From the NCBI GenBank assembly GCA_020726205.1, contig DYTA01000050.1, positions 1 to 7,799 of the forward strand: a stretch of 7,799 nucleotides of DNA, given 5' to 3'. The number at the start of each line of letters is the position of its first letter. The stretch's first letter is position 1. This stretch comes from Nitrosospira multiformis. Lineage in GTDB: Bacteria > Pseudomonadota > Gammaproteobacteria > Burkholderiales > UBA11063. The notes beneath the pieces are model-generated. The model was given only the letters and a program-made list of their open reading frames with translations, was not told where the DNA came from and searched no databases. A program made the position numbers and the translations under genes. Below are positions 1 through 5,588 of the stretch, one piece after another.

Positions 1-50
1 CATGACAATATATTACCACACCTTTAAATGTGCTTTGATTGTCTAGCCCC
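1..50 (+). mobile_element. Right end of an insertion sequence (left boundary copy)
   Basis: These 50 bases are identical to the reverse complement of 7748-7797, and the match stops abruptly at CCCC (outward GGGG) on both sides, as expected for the outer tip of an IS. An open frame enters from outside the window and ends at TAG 44-46 within the terminal repeat, a layout common in compact IS elements. The copy lies left of the window, with its transposase read toward the interior. The tail resembles IS5-type transposase ends, but the family call is an inference. Only the tip is visible, so completeness cannot be judged. Confidence 0.7.
2..46 (+). CDS. Transposase C-terminal tail, partial
   Basis: The frame is open from the window edge to TAG 44-46 and reads MTIYYHTFKCALIV. 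The 5' part of the gene lies outside the window, and the methionine at position 2 is probably internal. The same tail, preceded by one more residue (T), is read on the minus strand at the other end of the window. A short hydrophobic ending with an aromatic/histidine stretch followed by a Cys-Ala-Leu-Ile string is typical of IS5-superfamily DDE transposases. With only 14 residues this is a family-level guess. Confidence 0.5.
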   Translation: MTIYYHTFKCALIV

Positions 51-80
51 ATAAAAAAACACACGTACTAAAATAAATAA

Positions 81-88
81 TGTATAAT
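81..88 (+). promoter_or_regulatory. Likely -10 element of the 4.5S RNA gene
   Basis: A perfect TATAAT lies at 83-88 and is preceded by TG. It sits 16 bases before the predicted 5' end of the mature SRP RNA, leaving room for a short leader removed by RNase P. No good -35 box is seen at 55-66. That stretch starts only a few bases inside the left IS end (position 50), so the insertion may have replaced the original upstream promoter region. Confidence 0.5.
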
Positions 89-104
89 CTGTATCTCAAA
101 CAAT

Positions 105-200
105 GGTGGGTCTCCTTGCATTGTCTACCGCAAAATCTGGTCAGGTCGGGAACGAAGCAGCCATATGCGGATCAGCAAGTGCCAAGGTTCAGGCTCACCT
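105..200 (+). ncRNA. ffs: 4.5S signal recognition particle RNA
   Basis: This is the bacterial small SRP RNA, which binds Ffh and FtsY to target membrane and secreted proteins co-translationally. The diagnostic domain IV hairpin is at about 139-175: GGTCAGG, a GGAA tetraloop closed by G-C (149-154 region), then the asymmetric-loop strand GAAGCAGCC and a returning GGATCAG. The terminal helix forms between GGTGGGTCT (105-113) and AGGCTCACC (191-199), allowing G-U pairs. The size, about 95-97 nt, suits the Alu-less gammaproteobacterial type. The tetraloop closing pair is flipped relative to E. coli, a compensatory change that supports function. No T-run terminator follows; the convergent pilin gene ends only 8 bases away. 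Confidence 0.95.
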
Positions 201-207
201 CCTCACA

Positions 208-591
208 CTACTCTTTCGGAAAAAAGTAAATTTTACTACTAGATTCTAAACCTGGAATATTCATAGTTACGACAATAGGTGGATTAGATGTGCTACCATA
301 ATTGGGATCAATTGTAATACTTGTAACGTATTTACCTTTATAACTATCTGGTGCATTTAATTCAGCATCTTGATTAGATTGAGGAAATGTCTTATTTTCC
401 ATATAATATTCAGATATAGAATCCTCAAATGGACCAATCATATTCATCGCTTCACTAACTGCTGAACGCTTAATATAATTACTATATGCAGGAATAGCTA
501 ATGCCGCTAATACTCCAATAATAGCTACAGCAATCATCAACTCAATAATTGTAAATCCAGAACGTACTAATGTTATATTATGTTTATTCAT
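208..591 (-). CDS. Type IVa prepilin, short and cysteine-free
   Basis: This is a 127-residue major or minor type IV pilin precursor. The leader of 12 residues ends in Gly12 and is cut and N-methylated by prepilin peptidase (RSG|FTIIEL). Phe is +1 and the conserved Glu is +5, followed by the hydrophobic helix to about residue 35, which anchors the subunit in the inner membrane and then forms the pilus core. The rest of the globular domain is short: the mature chain is 115 residues against about 140-150 for typical type IVa pilins. It has no cysteines at all, so the usual C-terminal disulfide-bonded D-region is missing; the chain ends KIYFFPKE. The ribosome site is weak (AAGAA before ATG 591). 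It lies 23 bases after the cysteine-rich gene, probably in one transcript. It could be PilA/PilE-like or a minor pilin; assembly genes are not in the window. Confidence 0.9.
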   Translation of the reverse strand: MNKHNITLVRSGFTIIELMIAVAIIGVLAALAIPAYSNYIKRSAVSEAMNMIGPFEDSISEYYMENKTFPQSNQDAELNAPDSYKGKYVTSITIDPNYGSTSNPPIVVTMNIPGLESSSKIYFFPKE

Positions 592-614
592 ATTTCTTAC
601 TTCAGTATAATTAT

Positions 615-974
615 TTATTGATCATAAACCGTATGTATATTATCACAGTGTCCAGAGCACTCAACGGCTTGTTCAGGCTTTACATGAAATGTACTACCAC
701 TACAGTCACCACTACACGCATTATTATAAATTTGTGAATTAGTACAGACACCACTACATGCACCATGTATTTCAGAATTTGCACAATTTGCTGCACAATC
801 TCCCTGCACTATATGCGTAATAGAATTAGCTCCAGATTGTTGATGTGTACTTTGACAACTACTAGGCAAATAACTTGAATCTAGATCTGACACACATTGG
901 AAACTTATTGCTTGACTTGAAACCACACTAAATAAAAAAATTACTACACTATATAATTTTACTCTAGCAATCAT
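615..974 (-). CDS. Secreted cysteine-rich protein with a pilin D-region-like loop and CX3C repeats
   Basis: I do not recognise a named family. The first ATG is at 977, but GAGG (980-983) sits only 2 bases from it and 5 bases from the second ATG (974), so 974 is the better start, giving 119 residues. A signal peptide runs to SSQA, with cleavage before ISFQC. The mature chain opens with [14 protein letters not shown], which has the cysteine spacing and pattern of the type IV pilin C-terminal disulfide loop. Four CX3C units follow (counting from ATG 977: Cys 61/65, 74/78, 88/92, 107/111) with a recurring CSGxCxNSxI theme, and a cysteine-less version (ANSITH) precedes them. The ten cysteines make five possible disulfides. 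It is likely periplasmic, surface-exposed or pilus-associated. It is encoded immediately upstream of the prepilin gene and probably co-transcribed, so a pilus-tip, adhesin or accessory role is inferred, not shown. Confidence 0.8.
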   Translation of the reverse strand: MIARVKLYSVVIFLFSVVSSQAISFQCVSDLDSSYLPSSCQSTHQQSGANSITHIVQGDCAANCANSEIHGACSGVCTNSQIYNNACSGDCSGSTFHVKPEQAVECSGHCDNIHTVYDQ

Positions 975-1014
975 CATTACCTCATATAATTTTAATTATT
1001 ATTTACTAGCCAAT

Positions 1015-1023
1015 ATTATATCA
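1015..1023 (-). promoter_or_regulatory. Extended -10 promoter for the cysteine-rich protein/pilin unit
   Basis: Reading the minus strand, TGATATAAT (1023 to 1015) is a TGN-TATAAT extended -10 box, placing transcription start near 1008 and giving a leader of about 30 bases. No convincing -35 lies 16-18 bases upstream, which extended -10 promoters tolerate. Confidence 0.45.
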
Positions 1024-1116
1024 CTGACTAGGAGTACTTTATGTATCTGATTAACAATACTAATATAGCATATTAAATACTGGAATAAACCAAATACTTA
1101 CTACATGTTAAAATAT

Positions 1117-1144
1117 TTGACTCTAGTAGATTTCATTATATAAC
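1117..1144 (+). promoter_or_regulatory. Sigma70-type promoter for the PD-(D/E)XK gene
   Basis: TTGACT (1117-1122) and TATAAC (1139-1144) are separated by 16 bases. This gives a start near 1151 and a leader of about 55 bases before ATG 1208. It is the best -35 box in this divergent intergenic region. Confidence 0.45.
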
Positions 1145-1207
1145 TACATATGATTATTACAATGATTTTTATCTAATATACATCTTTAACTCAACAGGAA
1201 AAATTCT

Positions 1208-1750
1208 ATGAAACAACAATTAATACTCAAATATAAAGATATTATTCAAGATGCACTAAATAATTTTATCGAAAAAGATATTCATCTTTTAGAACTAAAA
1301 GCACATGAACAGGCTATTAGTCATAGAATTGCTGTATATATAGAACAATATATACCTAATCTTAATATTGATTGTGAATATAATAAAAATGGCAACGATC
1401 CAAAAACTATAGAATTACTAATAACAGATTTCCCTAAATCATTTAACTGTTGCGTTAATAGTGAAGCATGTAAGTCAGTTCAACAAGCAATTGAAAATAA
1501 AGATAATTTAACACCACATCAAAAAAGGCGTTTTAGACCTGACATCATAGTACATTCAAGAGATAATAATGACAATAATGAAATTGTTATTGAAATAAAA
1601 AAAGATAAAATATGTGTCTTTGATTTAGAAAAACTACAAGCTATGACAAAACAAAATGGTGCATATCAATATAAATTAGGTGCTTTTATTTATTTTCCAG
1701 ATAATAAACCCAAGATTCTTTGGTTTGAAAATGGCAATAAAACACATTAA
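1208..1750 (+). CDS. PD-(D/E)XK superfamily nuclease-like protein
   Basis: This 180-residue soluble protein has no signal peptide. Its C-terminal half carries the PD-(D/E)XK fold signature: RPDIIVH (Pro111-Asp112), then after a hydrophilic loop a beta strand ending EIVIEIKK, with Glu129-x-Lys131 as the E-x-K. An upstream helical Glu (Glu34 in AHEQAISHRIAVYIE) fits the extra acidic residue often seen in this superfamily. DLEKL and a Y-x-Y-K-L-G-A-F-I strand follow. These are the metal-binding and catalytic positions of restriction-type nucleases, so it could cleave nucleic acid. Small orphan proteins of this type are often annotated as hypothetical. No methyltransferase, toxin partner or helicase is adjacent, so a defence role is only a possibility. 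AGGAA (1196-1200) is a good ribosome site 7 bases before the ATG. There is no clear terminator before the lipoprotein gene. Confidence 0.8.
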   Translation: MKQQLILKYKDIIQDALNNFIEKDIHLLELKAHEQAISHRIAVYIEQYIPNLNIDCEYNKNGNDPKTIELLITDFPKSFNCCVNSEACKSVQQAIENKDNLTPHQKRRFRPDIIVHSRDNNDNNEIVIEIKKDKICVFDLEKLQAMTKQNGAYQYKLGAFIYFPDNKPKILWFENGNKTH

Positions 1751-1778
1751 ATTATATACCATAAATCATATTTATAAA

Positions 1779-1787
1779 TGATATAAT
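1779..1787 (+). promoter_or_regulatory. Extended -10 promoter for the lipoprotein/msrBA unit
   Basis: TGATATAAT (1779-1787) matches the extended -10 form exactly and lies 31 bases before ATG 1819. No good -35 is present. The same nine bases occur upstream of two other units in this window. Confidence 0.45.
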
Positions 1788-1818
1788 TACCTATAATAAC
1801 TATTTTAAGGAACTGCTC

Positions 1819-2157
1819 ATGAAAAAAAATATTACTATAAATACTATTTTATTAGCTATTGCCGCAACGTTAACTGCTTGCTCATTTGTTACCCTAAATC
1901 CTGCTGCACAAAATGTTACTGTAGCTCCCAATGCCAATCAATTAACTAATTGTAAATTTGTGGGTAAAACCAATGTCTCGTTATGGTCAAAAGCTGAAAC
2001 ATTCCAAAGTCAAAAAACAAGTGAAAGTCAATTGGATACATTGGCTCGCAATGAGGCTGCAACTATGGGAGGTAATTTTGTAGCACCAGAATCAGCAATT
2101 AATAATGGACAACGTACTTATCGTGTATACAATTGCCAAGCACCAATCACAAATTAA
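1819..2157 (+). CDS. DUF4156-type lipoprotein
   Basis: This 112-residue exported lipoprotein has a lysine-rich start, a hydrophobic core and the lipobox LTAC, so signal peptidase II would cut before Cys21. Ser at +2 favours sorting to the outer membrane. The mature part shows the DUF4156 pattern: a V-x-L-x-P-x-A opening, V-T-V, then Cys45 before K-F-V-G, a central N-E-A-A-T-M-G-G-N-F-V block, and Tyr-Asn-Cys106 near the end. Cys45 and Cys106 probably form a disulfide. The family is widespread in gammaproteobacteria (E. coli YjeI type) and has no settled function. AAGGAA (1807-1812) is a good ribosome site. The msrBA gene starts 38 bases downstream with no terminator between, so the two are probably co-transcribed. 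Confidence 0.85.
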   Translation: MKKNITINTILLAIAATLTACSFVTLNPAAQNVTVAPNANQLTNCKFVGKTNVSLWSKAETFQSQKTSESQLDTLARNEAATMGGNFVAPESAINNGQRTYRVYNCQAPITN

Positions 2158-2195
2158 TATTCTCTAAATAATTTAATTATTTTTATGGTCAAGAT

Positions 2196-3053
2196 ATGAA
2201 ATTCAAAACATCCAGTTTAACACCATTCCAATTTGATGTTATTATTAATAAAAGCACCGAACGTCCATTCAGCGGACGTTACACTGATAGCGATCAAGAT
2301 GGTAGTTATTTATGCCGTAACTGTGGCAATGTATTGTTTCAAGCAAGTAATAAATTTCACTCAAGTTGTGGTTGGGCAAGCTTTGATAAAGAAATACCTA
2401 ATGCAATTGCATACATCCCAGATGCTGATCAAATTAGAACAGAAATAACATGCAATCAATGTCACGGACATTTAGGTCATGTGTTTCATGGTGAAAAATT
2501 TACTGATTTAAATACACGACACTGTGTAAATTCAGCTAGCTTAGACTTTGTTCCATTTGACAAAGTATCAGAAACAGATGAAATAATTTTAGCGGCAGGT
2601 TGCTTTTGGGGTGTTGAGTACTATTTACAAAAACTAGATGGTGTTTTATTAACTGAAGTTGGATATTGCGGTGGGGAAATTATTAACCCAACATATCAGC
2701 AAGTTAAGCAACAAAACACTGGACATCTAGAAGTGGTCAGAGTTATTTGGGATACAAAAAAATTAGATTTAACGACTATCCTCAAAACATTTTTTGAAAT
2801 TCATGATCCTGAGCAAAAAGATGGACAAGGTCCCGATATTGGCAATCAATACTTAAGTGCTATTTTTTATTATGATGAATTACAAAAATTGACAGCTCAG
2901 AACATCATGCAATTACTAGTTGATAACGGGTATCTATTAGCTACTCAATTATTAAAAATGCAACCATTTTGGATAGGCGAGGATTATCATCGAAATTATT
3001 ATGCCATTAAAGGAACAATGCCCTATTGTCATGGTTACACAAAACGCTTTTAA
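2196..3053 (+). CDS. msrBA: Bifunctional peptide methionine sulfoxide reductase MsrB-MsrA
   Basis: This 285-residue fusion repairs oxidised protein methionine: the MsrB half reduces the R epimer and the MsrA half the S epimer, using thioredoxin. MsrB (about 1-122) shows two zinc CXXC pairs (Cys40/43, Cys86/89), the CGW motif around Cys58 and the catalytic Cys110 in RHCVNSASLDF. MsrA (about 128-285) shows GCFWG with catalytic Cys136, GYCGG, NPTY, GHLE (Glu179), HDP, DIGNQY and a C-terminal Cys278 suited to resolving. There is no signal peptide, so it acts in the cytoplasm. The B-then-A order is the less common fusion order compared with A-B proteins such as PilB of Neisseria. CGWASF replaces the usual CGWPSF. 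The ribosome site is poor (GGTCAAG), which suggests coupling to the preceding gene. Confidence 0.95.
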   Translation: MKFKTSSLTPFQFDVIINKSTERPFSGRYTDSDQDGSYLCRNCGNVLFQASNKFHSSCGWASFDKEIPNAIAYIPDADQIRTEITCNQCHGHLGHVFHGEKFTDLNTRHCVNSASLDFVPFDKVSETDEIILAAGCFWGVEYYLQKLDGVLLTEVGYCGGEIINPTYQQVKQQNTGHLEVVRVIWDTKKLDLTTILKTFFEIHDPEQKDGQGPDIGNQYLSAIFYYDELQKLTAQNIMQLLVDNGYLLATQLLKMQPFWIGEDYHRNYYAIKGTMPYCHGYTKRF

Positions 3054-3063
3054 TTTTTAGCAT

Positions 3064-3102
3064 AAAATAACACATAACTAAATTCTAATTATGTGTTATT
3101 TT
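3064..3102. terminator. Bidirectional rho-independent terminator between msrBA and dsbB
   Basis: A perfect 14-bp stem, AAAATAACACATAA (3064-3077) with TTATGTGTTATTTT (3089-3102), encloses an 11-base loop. The arms start with A4 and end with T4, so each strand has a T-run at its 3' side. It lies between the convergent stops at 3053 and 3124 and can serve both transcripts. The stem is AT-rich, hence only moderately stable. Confidence 0.85.
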
Positions 3103-3123
3103 CTATTTATCACAAAAAATATT

Positions 3124-3693
3124 TTAATTATTTACCCATGTATGTCCAGTAAATAAGTCGATTAACCAATAAGACTGTGGATCTGACGGACAAAGATATG
3201 GACCACATTCAAAAAATGCACTAATAATATTTACAACAAGTGATAATACAAAAATAATCAAAATGGCTTGCGTAATTTTACTTACTTTATGATTGTCAAA
3301 TGAATAATCATTTTCAGCAAGTAATCCTGCTAATACACCATAAAAAATATACGCAATACATAAAACTACTGTCCATGTATACATGTGCATTTGTAAGACA
3401 GGATCACCGTAACTACCAGTTCCAGGTACTATATGCAATAAAACCTGAACTCCACCCATAAATGATGTAATCATTGAAGCTAAAATAACAAGTAAATAGT
3501 GTTTACTGTGACGACCTTTAATTAAATTAAGCATTAATCCATAACCAATCGCATAAAAACCCATTCTTTGCATTACACATAATGCACACGGTAATTCGCT
3601 TCCCACAAATTGCATAGCAATCGCAGCTAATGAAATGATCGACAAACCAATCAGAGCTAATATATCAAATAAATTTAAAATTCGGTTAGACAT
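3124..3693 (-). CDS. dsbB: DsbB-type quinone-linked disulfide oxidoreductase, five-helix variant
   Basis: This 189-residue inner-membrane protein passes electrons from a periplasmic thiol oxidase (DsbA) to quinone. Helices are at about 11-30, 42-58, 66-88, 107-127 and 141-160. The first periplasmic loop carries LPCALC (Cys36/Cys39) followed by MQR; Arg43 matches the quinone-site arginine that follows the CXXC in DsbB. The second periplasmic loop (GTGSYGDPVLQMHMYTW) has no cysteine, unlike E. coli DsbB with its Cys104/Cys130. Instead a fifth helix returns the tail to the periplasm, where ECGPYLC supplies Cys163/Cys168. This is a divergent branch of the DsbB family in which the shuttle pair appears to be relocated. 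AGGAG just before ATG 3693 is a strong ribosome site and overlaps the stop of the small upstream gene, implying translational coupling. Confidence 0.9.
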   Translation of the reverse strand: MSNRILNLFDILALIGLSIISLAAIAMQFVGSELPCALCVMQRMGFYAIGYGLMLNLIKGRHSKHYLLVILASMITSFMGGVQVLLHIVPGTGSYGDPVLQMHMYTWTVVLCIAYIFYGVLAGLLAENDYSFDNHKVSKITQAILIIFVLSLVVNIISAFFECGPYLCPSDPQSYWLIDLFTGHTWVNN

Positions 3694-3701
3694 TGTAGCT
3701 C

Positions 3702-3857
3702 CTATAGCTGAATATTAATATGGCGGATTAAATGAGGAATAAAAAATATTATCCACAACACAATAAATATGGCATAAAAACGAAAAGATAATTTATAACT
3801 ACCCCGCAAACCAGTCATAAATATTATGAATAAAAGAATAAAGAAAATTGCAGTCAC
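3702..3857 (-). CDS. Small two-helix membrane protein upstream of dsbB (DUF5993-like)
   Basis: A 51-residue frame starts at GTG (3857-3855) with AAGGA six bases upstream and ends at TAG (3704-3702). The stop lies within the dsbB ribosome site, CTATAGGAG, 8 bases before the dsbB ATG. The product has one hydrophobic helix (about 3-16), a short basic turn (GLRGSYKLSFR), a second helix (about 28-41) and an HLIRH tail. Size, layout and position before a DsbB-like gene agree with DUF5993 proteins, which I recall as neighbours of this DsbB branch; this assignment is from memory. It may assist or stabilise DsbB. A start at the internal ATG (Met14) is possible but lacks the ribosome site. It is easily missed because of the GTG start and short length. 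Confidence 0.7.
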   Translation of the reverse strand: MTAIFFILLFIIFMTGLRGSYKLSFRFYAIFIVLWIIFFIPHLIRHINIQL

Positions 3858-3911
3858 AAACAATCCTTAATAAAAATTAATTAAATAGTTGATTAATCTA
3901 CTGAGACCTTG

Positions 3912-3940
3912 ATTATAGAGATACCACAAATAAGATACAA
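3912..3940 (-). promoter_or_regulatory. Promoter of the small membrane protein-dsbB operon
   Basis: Reading the minus strand, TTGTAT (3940-3935) and a perfect TATAAT (3917-3912) are separated by exactly 17 bases. Start would fall near 3905, giving a leader of about 48 bases before the GTG codon. This supports the small frame being the first gene of the operon. Confidence 0.6.
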
Positions 3941-4003
3941 TAGATATAATTTCTATCCGAGTAATTTAGTCAACTAATAAATAGATAACATTAAAATAAT
4001 AAA

Positions 4004-4045
4004 TGTTGTAAGTAAAACATAAATAACTATATTTTTACTACAACA
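4004..4045. repeat. Imperfect inverted repeat upstream of the permease promoter
   Basis: TGTTGTAAGTAAAA (4004-4017) pairs with TTTTACTACAACA (4033-4045) with one bulged base, around a 15-base spacer. No gene ends here and no T-run follows, so it is not an obvious terminator. Its right arm covers the expected -35 region of the permease promoter, so it may be an operator or a remnant of a small mobile repeat. Confidence 0.5.
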
Positions 4046-4059
4046 GCATTATTATGTAA

Positions 4060-4068
4060 TGATATAAT
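4060..4068 (+). promoter_or_regulatory. Extended -10 promoter of the permease gene
   Basis: TGATATAAT (4060-4068) gives a start near 4075, so the leader is about 64 bases. No consensus -35 is seen. The element lies between two dyads, which suggests regulated expression. Confidence 0.5.
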
Positions 4069-4074
4069 TAAAAT

Positions 4075-4105
4075 TACGTTATTATAAAATAGCTACAATA
4101 ACGTA
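4075..4105. promoter_or_regulatory. Dyad at the permease transcription start, candidate operator
   Basis: TACGTTATT (4075-4083) and AATAACGTA (4097-4105) form a perfect 9-bp inverted repeat around 13 bases. It begins where transcription from the 4060-4068 promoter should start. A dimeric repressor bound here would block initiation. Alternatively the arms could pair in the leader RNA about 33 bases before the ATG. Confidence 0.45.
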
Positions 4106-4138
4106 TAACACATTGATTCAATTAAATAGGATACAGAT

Positions 4139-5572
4139 ATGAGTTCGAATAGCAAACAATTTCGCTGGTATAACCTCTCATTATTACTTTTTACTGTCGT
4201 ATGGGGTTTTGGTAATGTTGTAAATAACTACGCAAATCTAGGATTACAAGTAATTGTTTCTTGGGTAATTATTTTATCTTTATATTTTGTACCATATGCT
4301 CTGATGGTTGGAGAAATGGGATCTACATTTAGCAAGAGTGTTGGTGGTGTATCTGAATGGATTAAACAGACTTGCGGGCCAACTGTAGCTTTCTTAGCTG
4401 GCTGGACATATTGGGTTGTCCATGTACCTTATTTAGCACAAAAACCTCAGGCTGCTTTAATTGCTATAAGTTGGGCAATATTTGAAAATGGTTCAGTAGT
4501 TAAAAATCTAAATCCGCTAATTTTACAATCTTTAACTCTAGTTTGCTTTCTTGGATTTTTAGTACTTGCCTCAAAAGGTGTTAACTCTCTAAAAAAAATT
4601 GGTGTAATAGCTGGAACATCAATGTTGATTATGTCTATTTTATTTATTTTATTAATGATTGCAGCACCATCGATTCGTGGTGTTCACTCAGCAACTACTG
4701 ACTGGAGTTGGCATACCTTTATTCCAAATTTTGATTTTACGTACTTTACAACTATTTCTATGTTACTTTTTGCTGTTGGTGGTTGTGAAAAATTAGCACC
4801 ATATGTAAACAATACGCATAATCCCGCCAAAGAATTTCCAAAAGCAATGATTGCTGTAGCTGGTTTAGTTGCTGTATCTGCCCTATTAGGATCTTTTGCA
4901 ATGGGTTTAATGTTTGATGCACATAACTTACCTAAAGATTTAAAAATGAATGGTCAATATTATGCATTCCAACTTCTTGGGCAATACTATGGTCTAGGTA
5001 ATAGTTTAATGATTATTTATGCATTAGCTAATGGAATTGGTCAAGTAGCCGCATTAATGTTTTCAATTGACGCACCTATTAAGGTATTTTTGGGTGAAAC
5101 AAATCCAAGATTTGTTCCTAATTTTTTAAATAAAAAAAATAAACACGGTGCACCAATTAATGGCTATATTTTAACTGCTATTTTAGTAAGTATCTTAATT
5201 ATAGTACCTGCAATTGGTATCAAAGATATGAATGATTTATTTAATTGGTTATTAGATCTTAACTCAATTGTAATGCCAATGCGTTATTTGTGGGTATTTG
5301 TTGCTTACATCGCAATTAAAAAATTAGCATCTCAGTTCAACTCAGATTACCAATTTGTAAAAAGTCGTAAACTTGGTATGATAATTGGTGGATGGTGTTT
5401 TGGTTTAACTACATTTGCGATTTTAATGGGAATGTTTCCTAAAGGAATTACAATGTACTCACATCAATGGTATTTCCAATTAACGCTTAATATTATTACA
5501 CCATTTGGTTTATTAGCACTTGGATTTGTAATGCCAATATTAGCTAAGATACTTAATAACAAAACGGCATAG
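4139..5572 (+). CDS. APC-superfamily amino acid permease
   Basis: This 477-residue inner-membrane transporter has about 12 hydrophobic segments. The first helix carries the WGFGNVVNN segment, the place where APC transporters bind the substrate's amino and carboxyl groups through an unwound glycine-rich stretch. The block ALMVGEMGSTFSKSVGG followed by a W-I-K segment matches the E-x-G-S-x-F/Y-P-x-x-G-G-x-Y-x-W pattern after helix 2 in amino acid/polyamine permeases. It most resembles the glutamate:GABA antiporter-like and YjeM-like permeases, but the substrate cannot be told from sequence alone. It is monocistronic: a 445-base gap with two dyads precedes it and a strong terminator follows. The ribosome site AGGA (4128-4131) precedes ATG 4139. 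Confidence 0.88.
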   Translation: MSSNSKQFRWYNLSLLLFTVVWGFGNVVNNYANLGLQVIVSWVIILSLYFVPYALMVGEMGSTFSKSVGGVSEWIKQTCGPTVAFLAGWTYWVVHVPYLAQKPQAALIAISWAIFENGSVVKNLNPLILQSLTLVCFLGFLVLASKGVNSLKKIGVIAGTSMLIMSILFILLMIAAPSIRGVHSATTDWSWHTFIPNFDFTYFTTISMLLFAVGGCEKLAPYVNNTHNPAKEFPKAMIAVAGLVAVSALLGSFAMGLMFDAHNLPKDLKMNGQYYAFQLLGQYYGLGNSLMIIYALANGIGQVAALMFSIDAPIKVFLGETNPRFVPNFLNKKNKHGAPINGYILTAILVSILIIVPAIGIKDMNDLFNWLLDLNSIVMPMRYLWVFVAYIAIKKLASQFNSDYQFVKSRKLGMIIGGWCFGLTTFAILMGMFPKGITMYSHQWYFQLTLNIITPFGLLALGFVMPILAKILNNKTA

Positions 5573-5586
5573 TTATGCATGCATAA
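5573..5586. repeat. 14-bp perfect palindrome after the permease stop
   Basis: TTATGCATGCATAA begins directly after the permease stop codon and ends three bases before the terminator stem. It is self-complementary with no spacer. It may be a binding site or chance; no function can be assigned. Confidence 0.4.
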
Positions 5587-5588
5587 TT

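Noticed and set aside
615..806. CRISPR-like or tandem DNA repeat in the cysteine-rich gene
   Set aside because: The periodicity is at protein level (CX3C units of uneven length). The DNA copies are diverged and have no constant spacer size.
1750..1788. Inverted repeat AATTATAT/ATATAATT as a terminator for the PD-(D/E)XK gene
   Set aside because: It is an all-AT 8-bp stem with a 23-base spacer and no T-run. Its right arm is the extended -10 of the next gene, so the symmetry probably follows from base composition.
2233..2448. A 71-codon plus-strand frame inside msrBA
   Set aside because: It lies entirely within the MsrB domain in another frame, has no protein-like motif, and the host gene is fully conserved across it.
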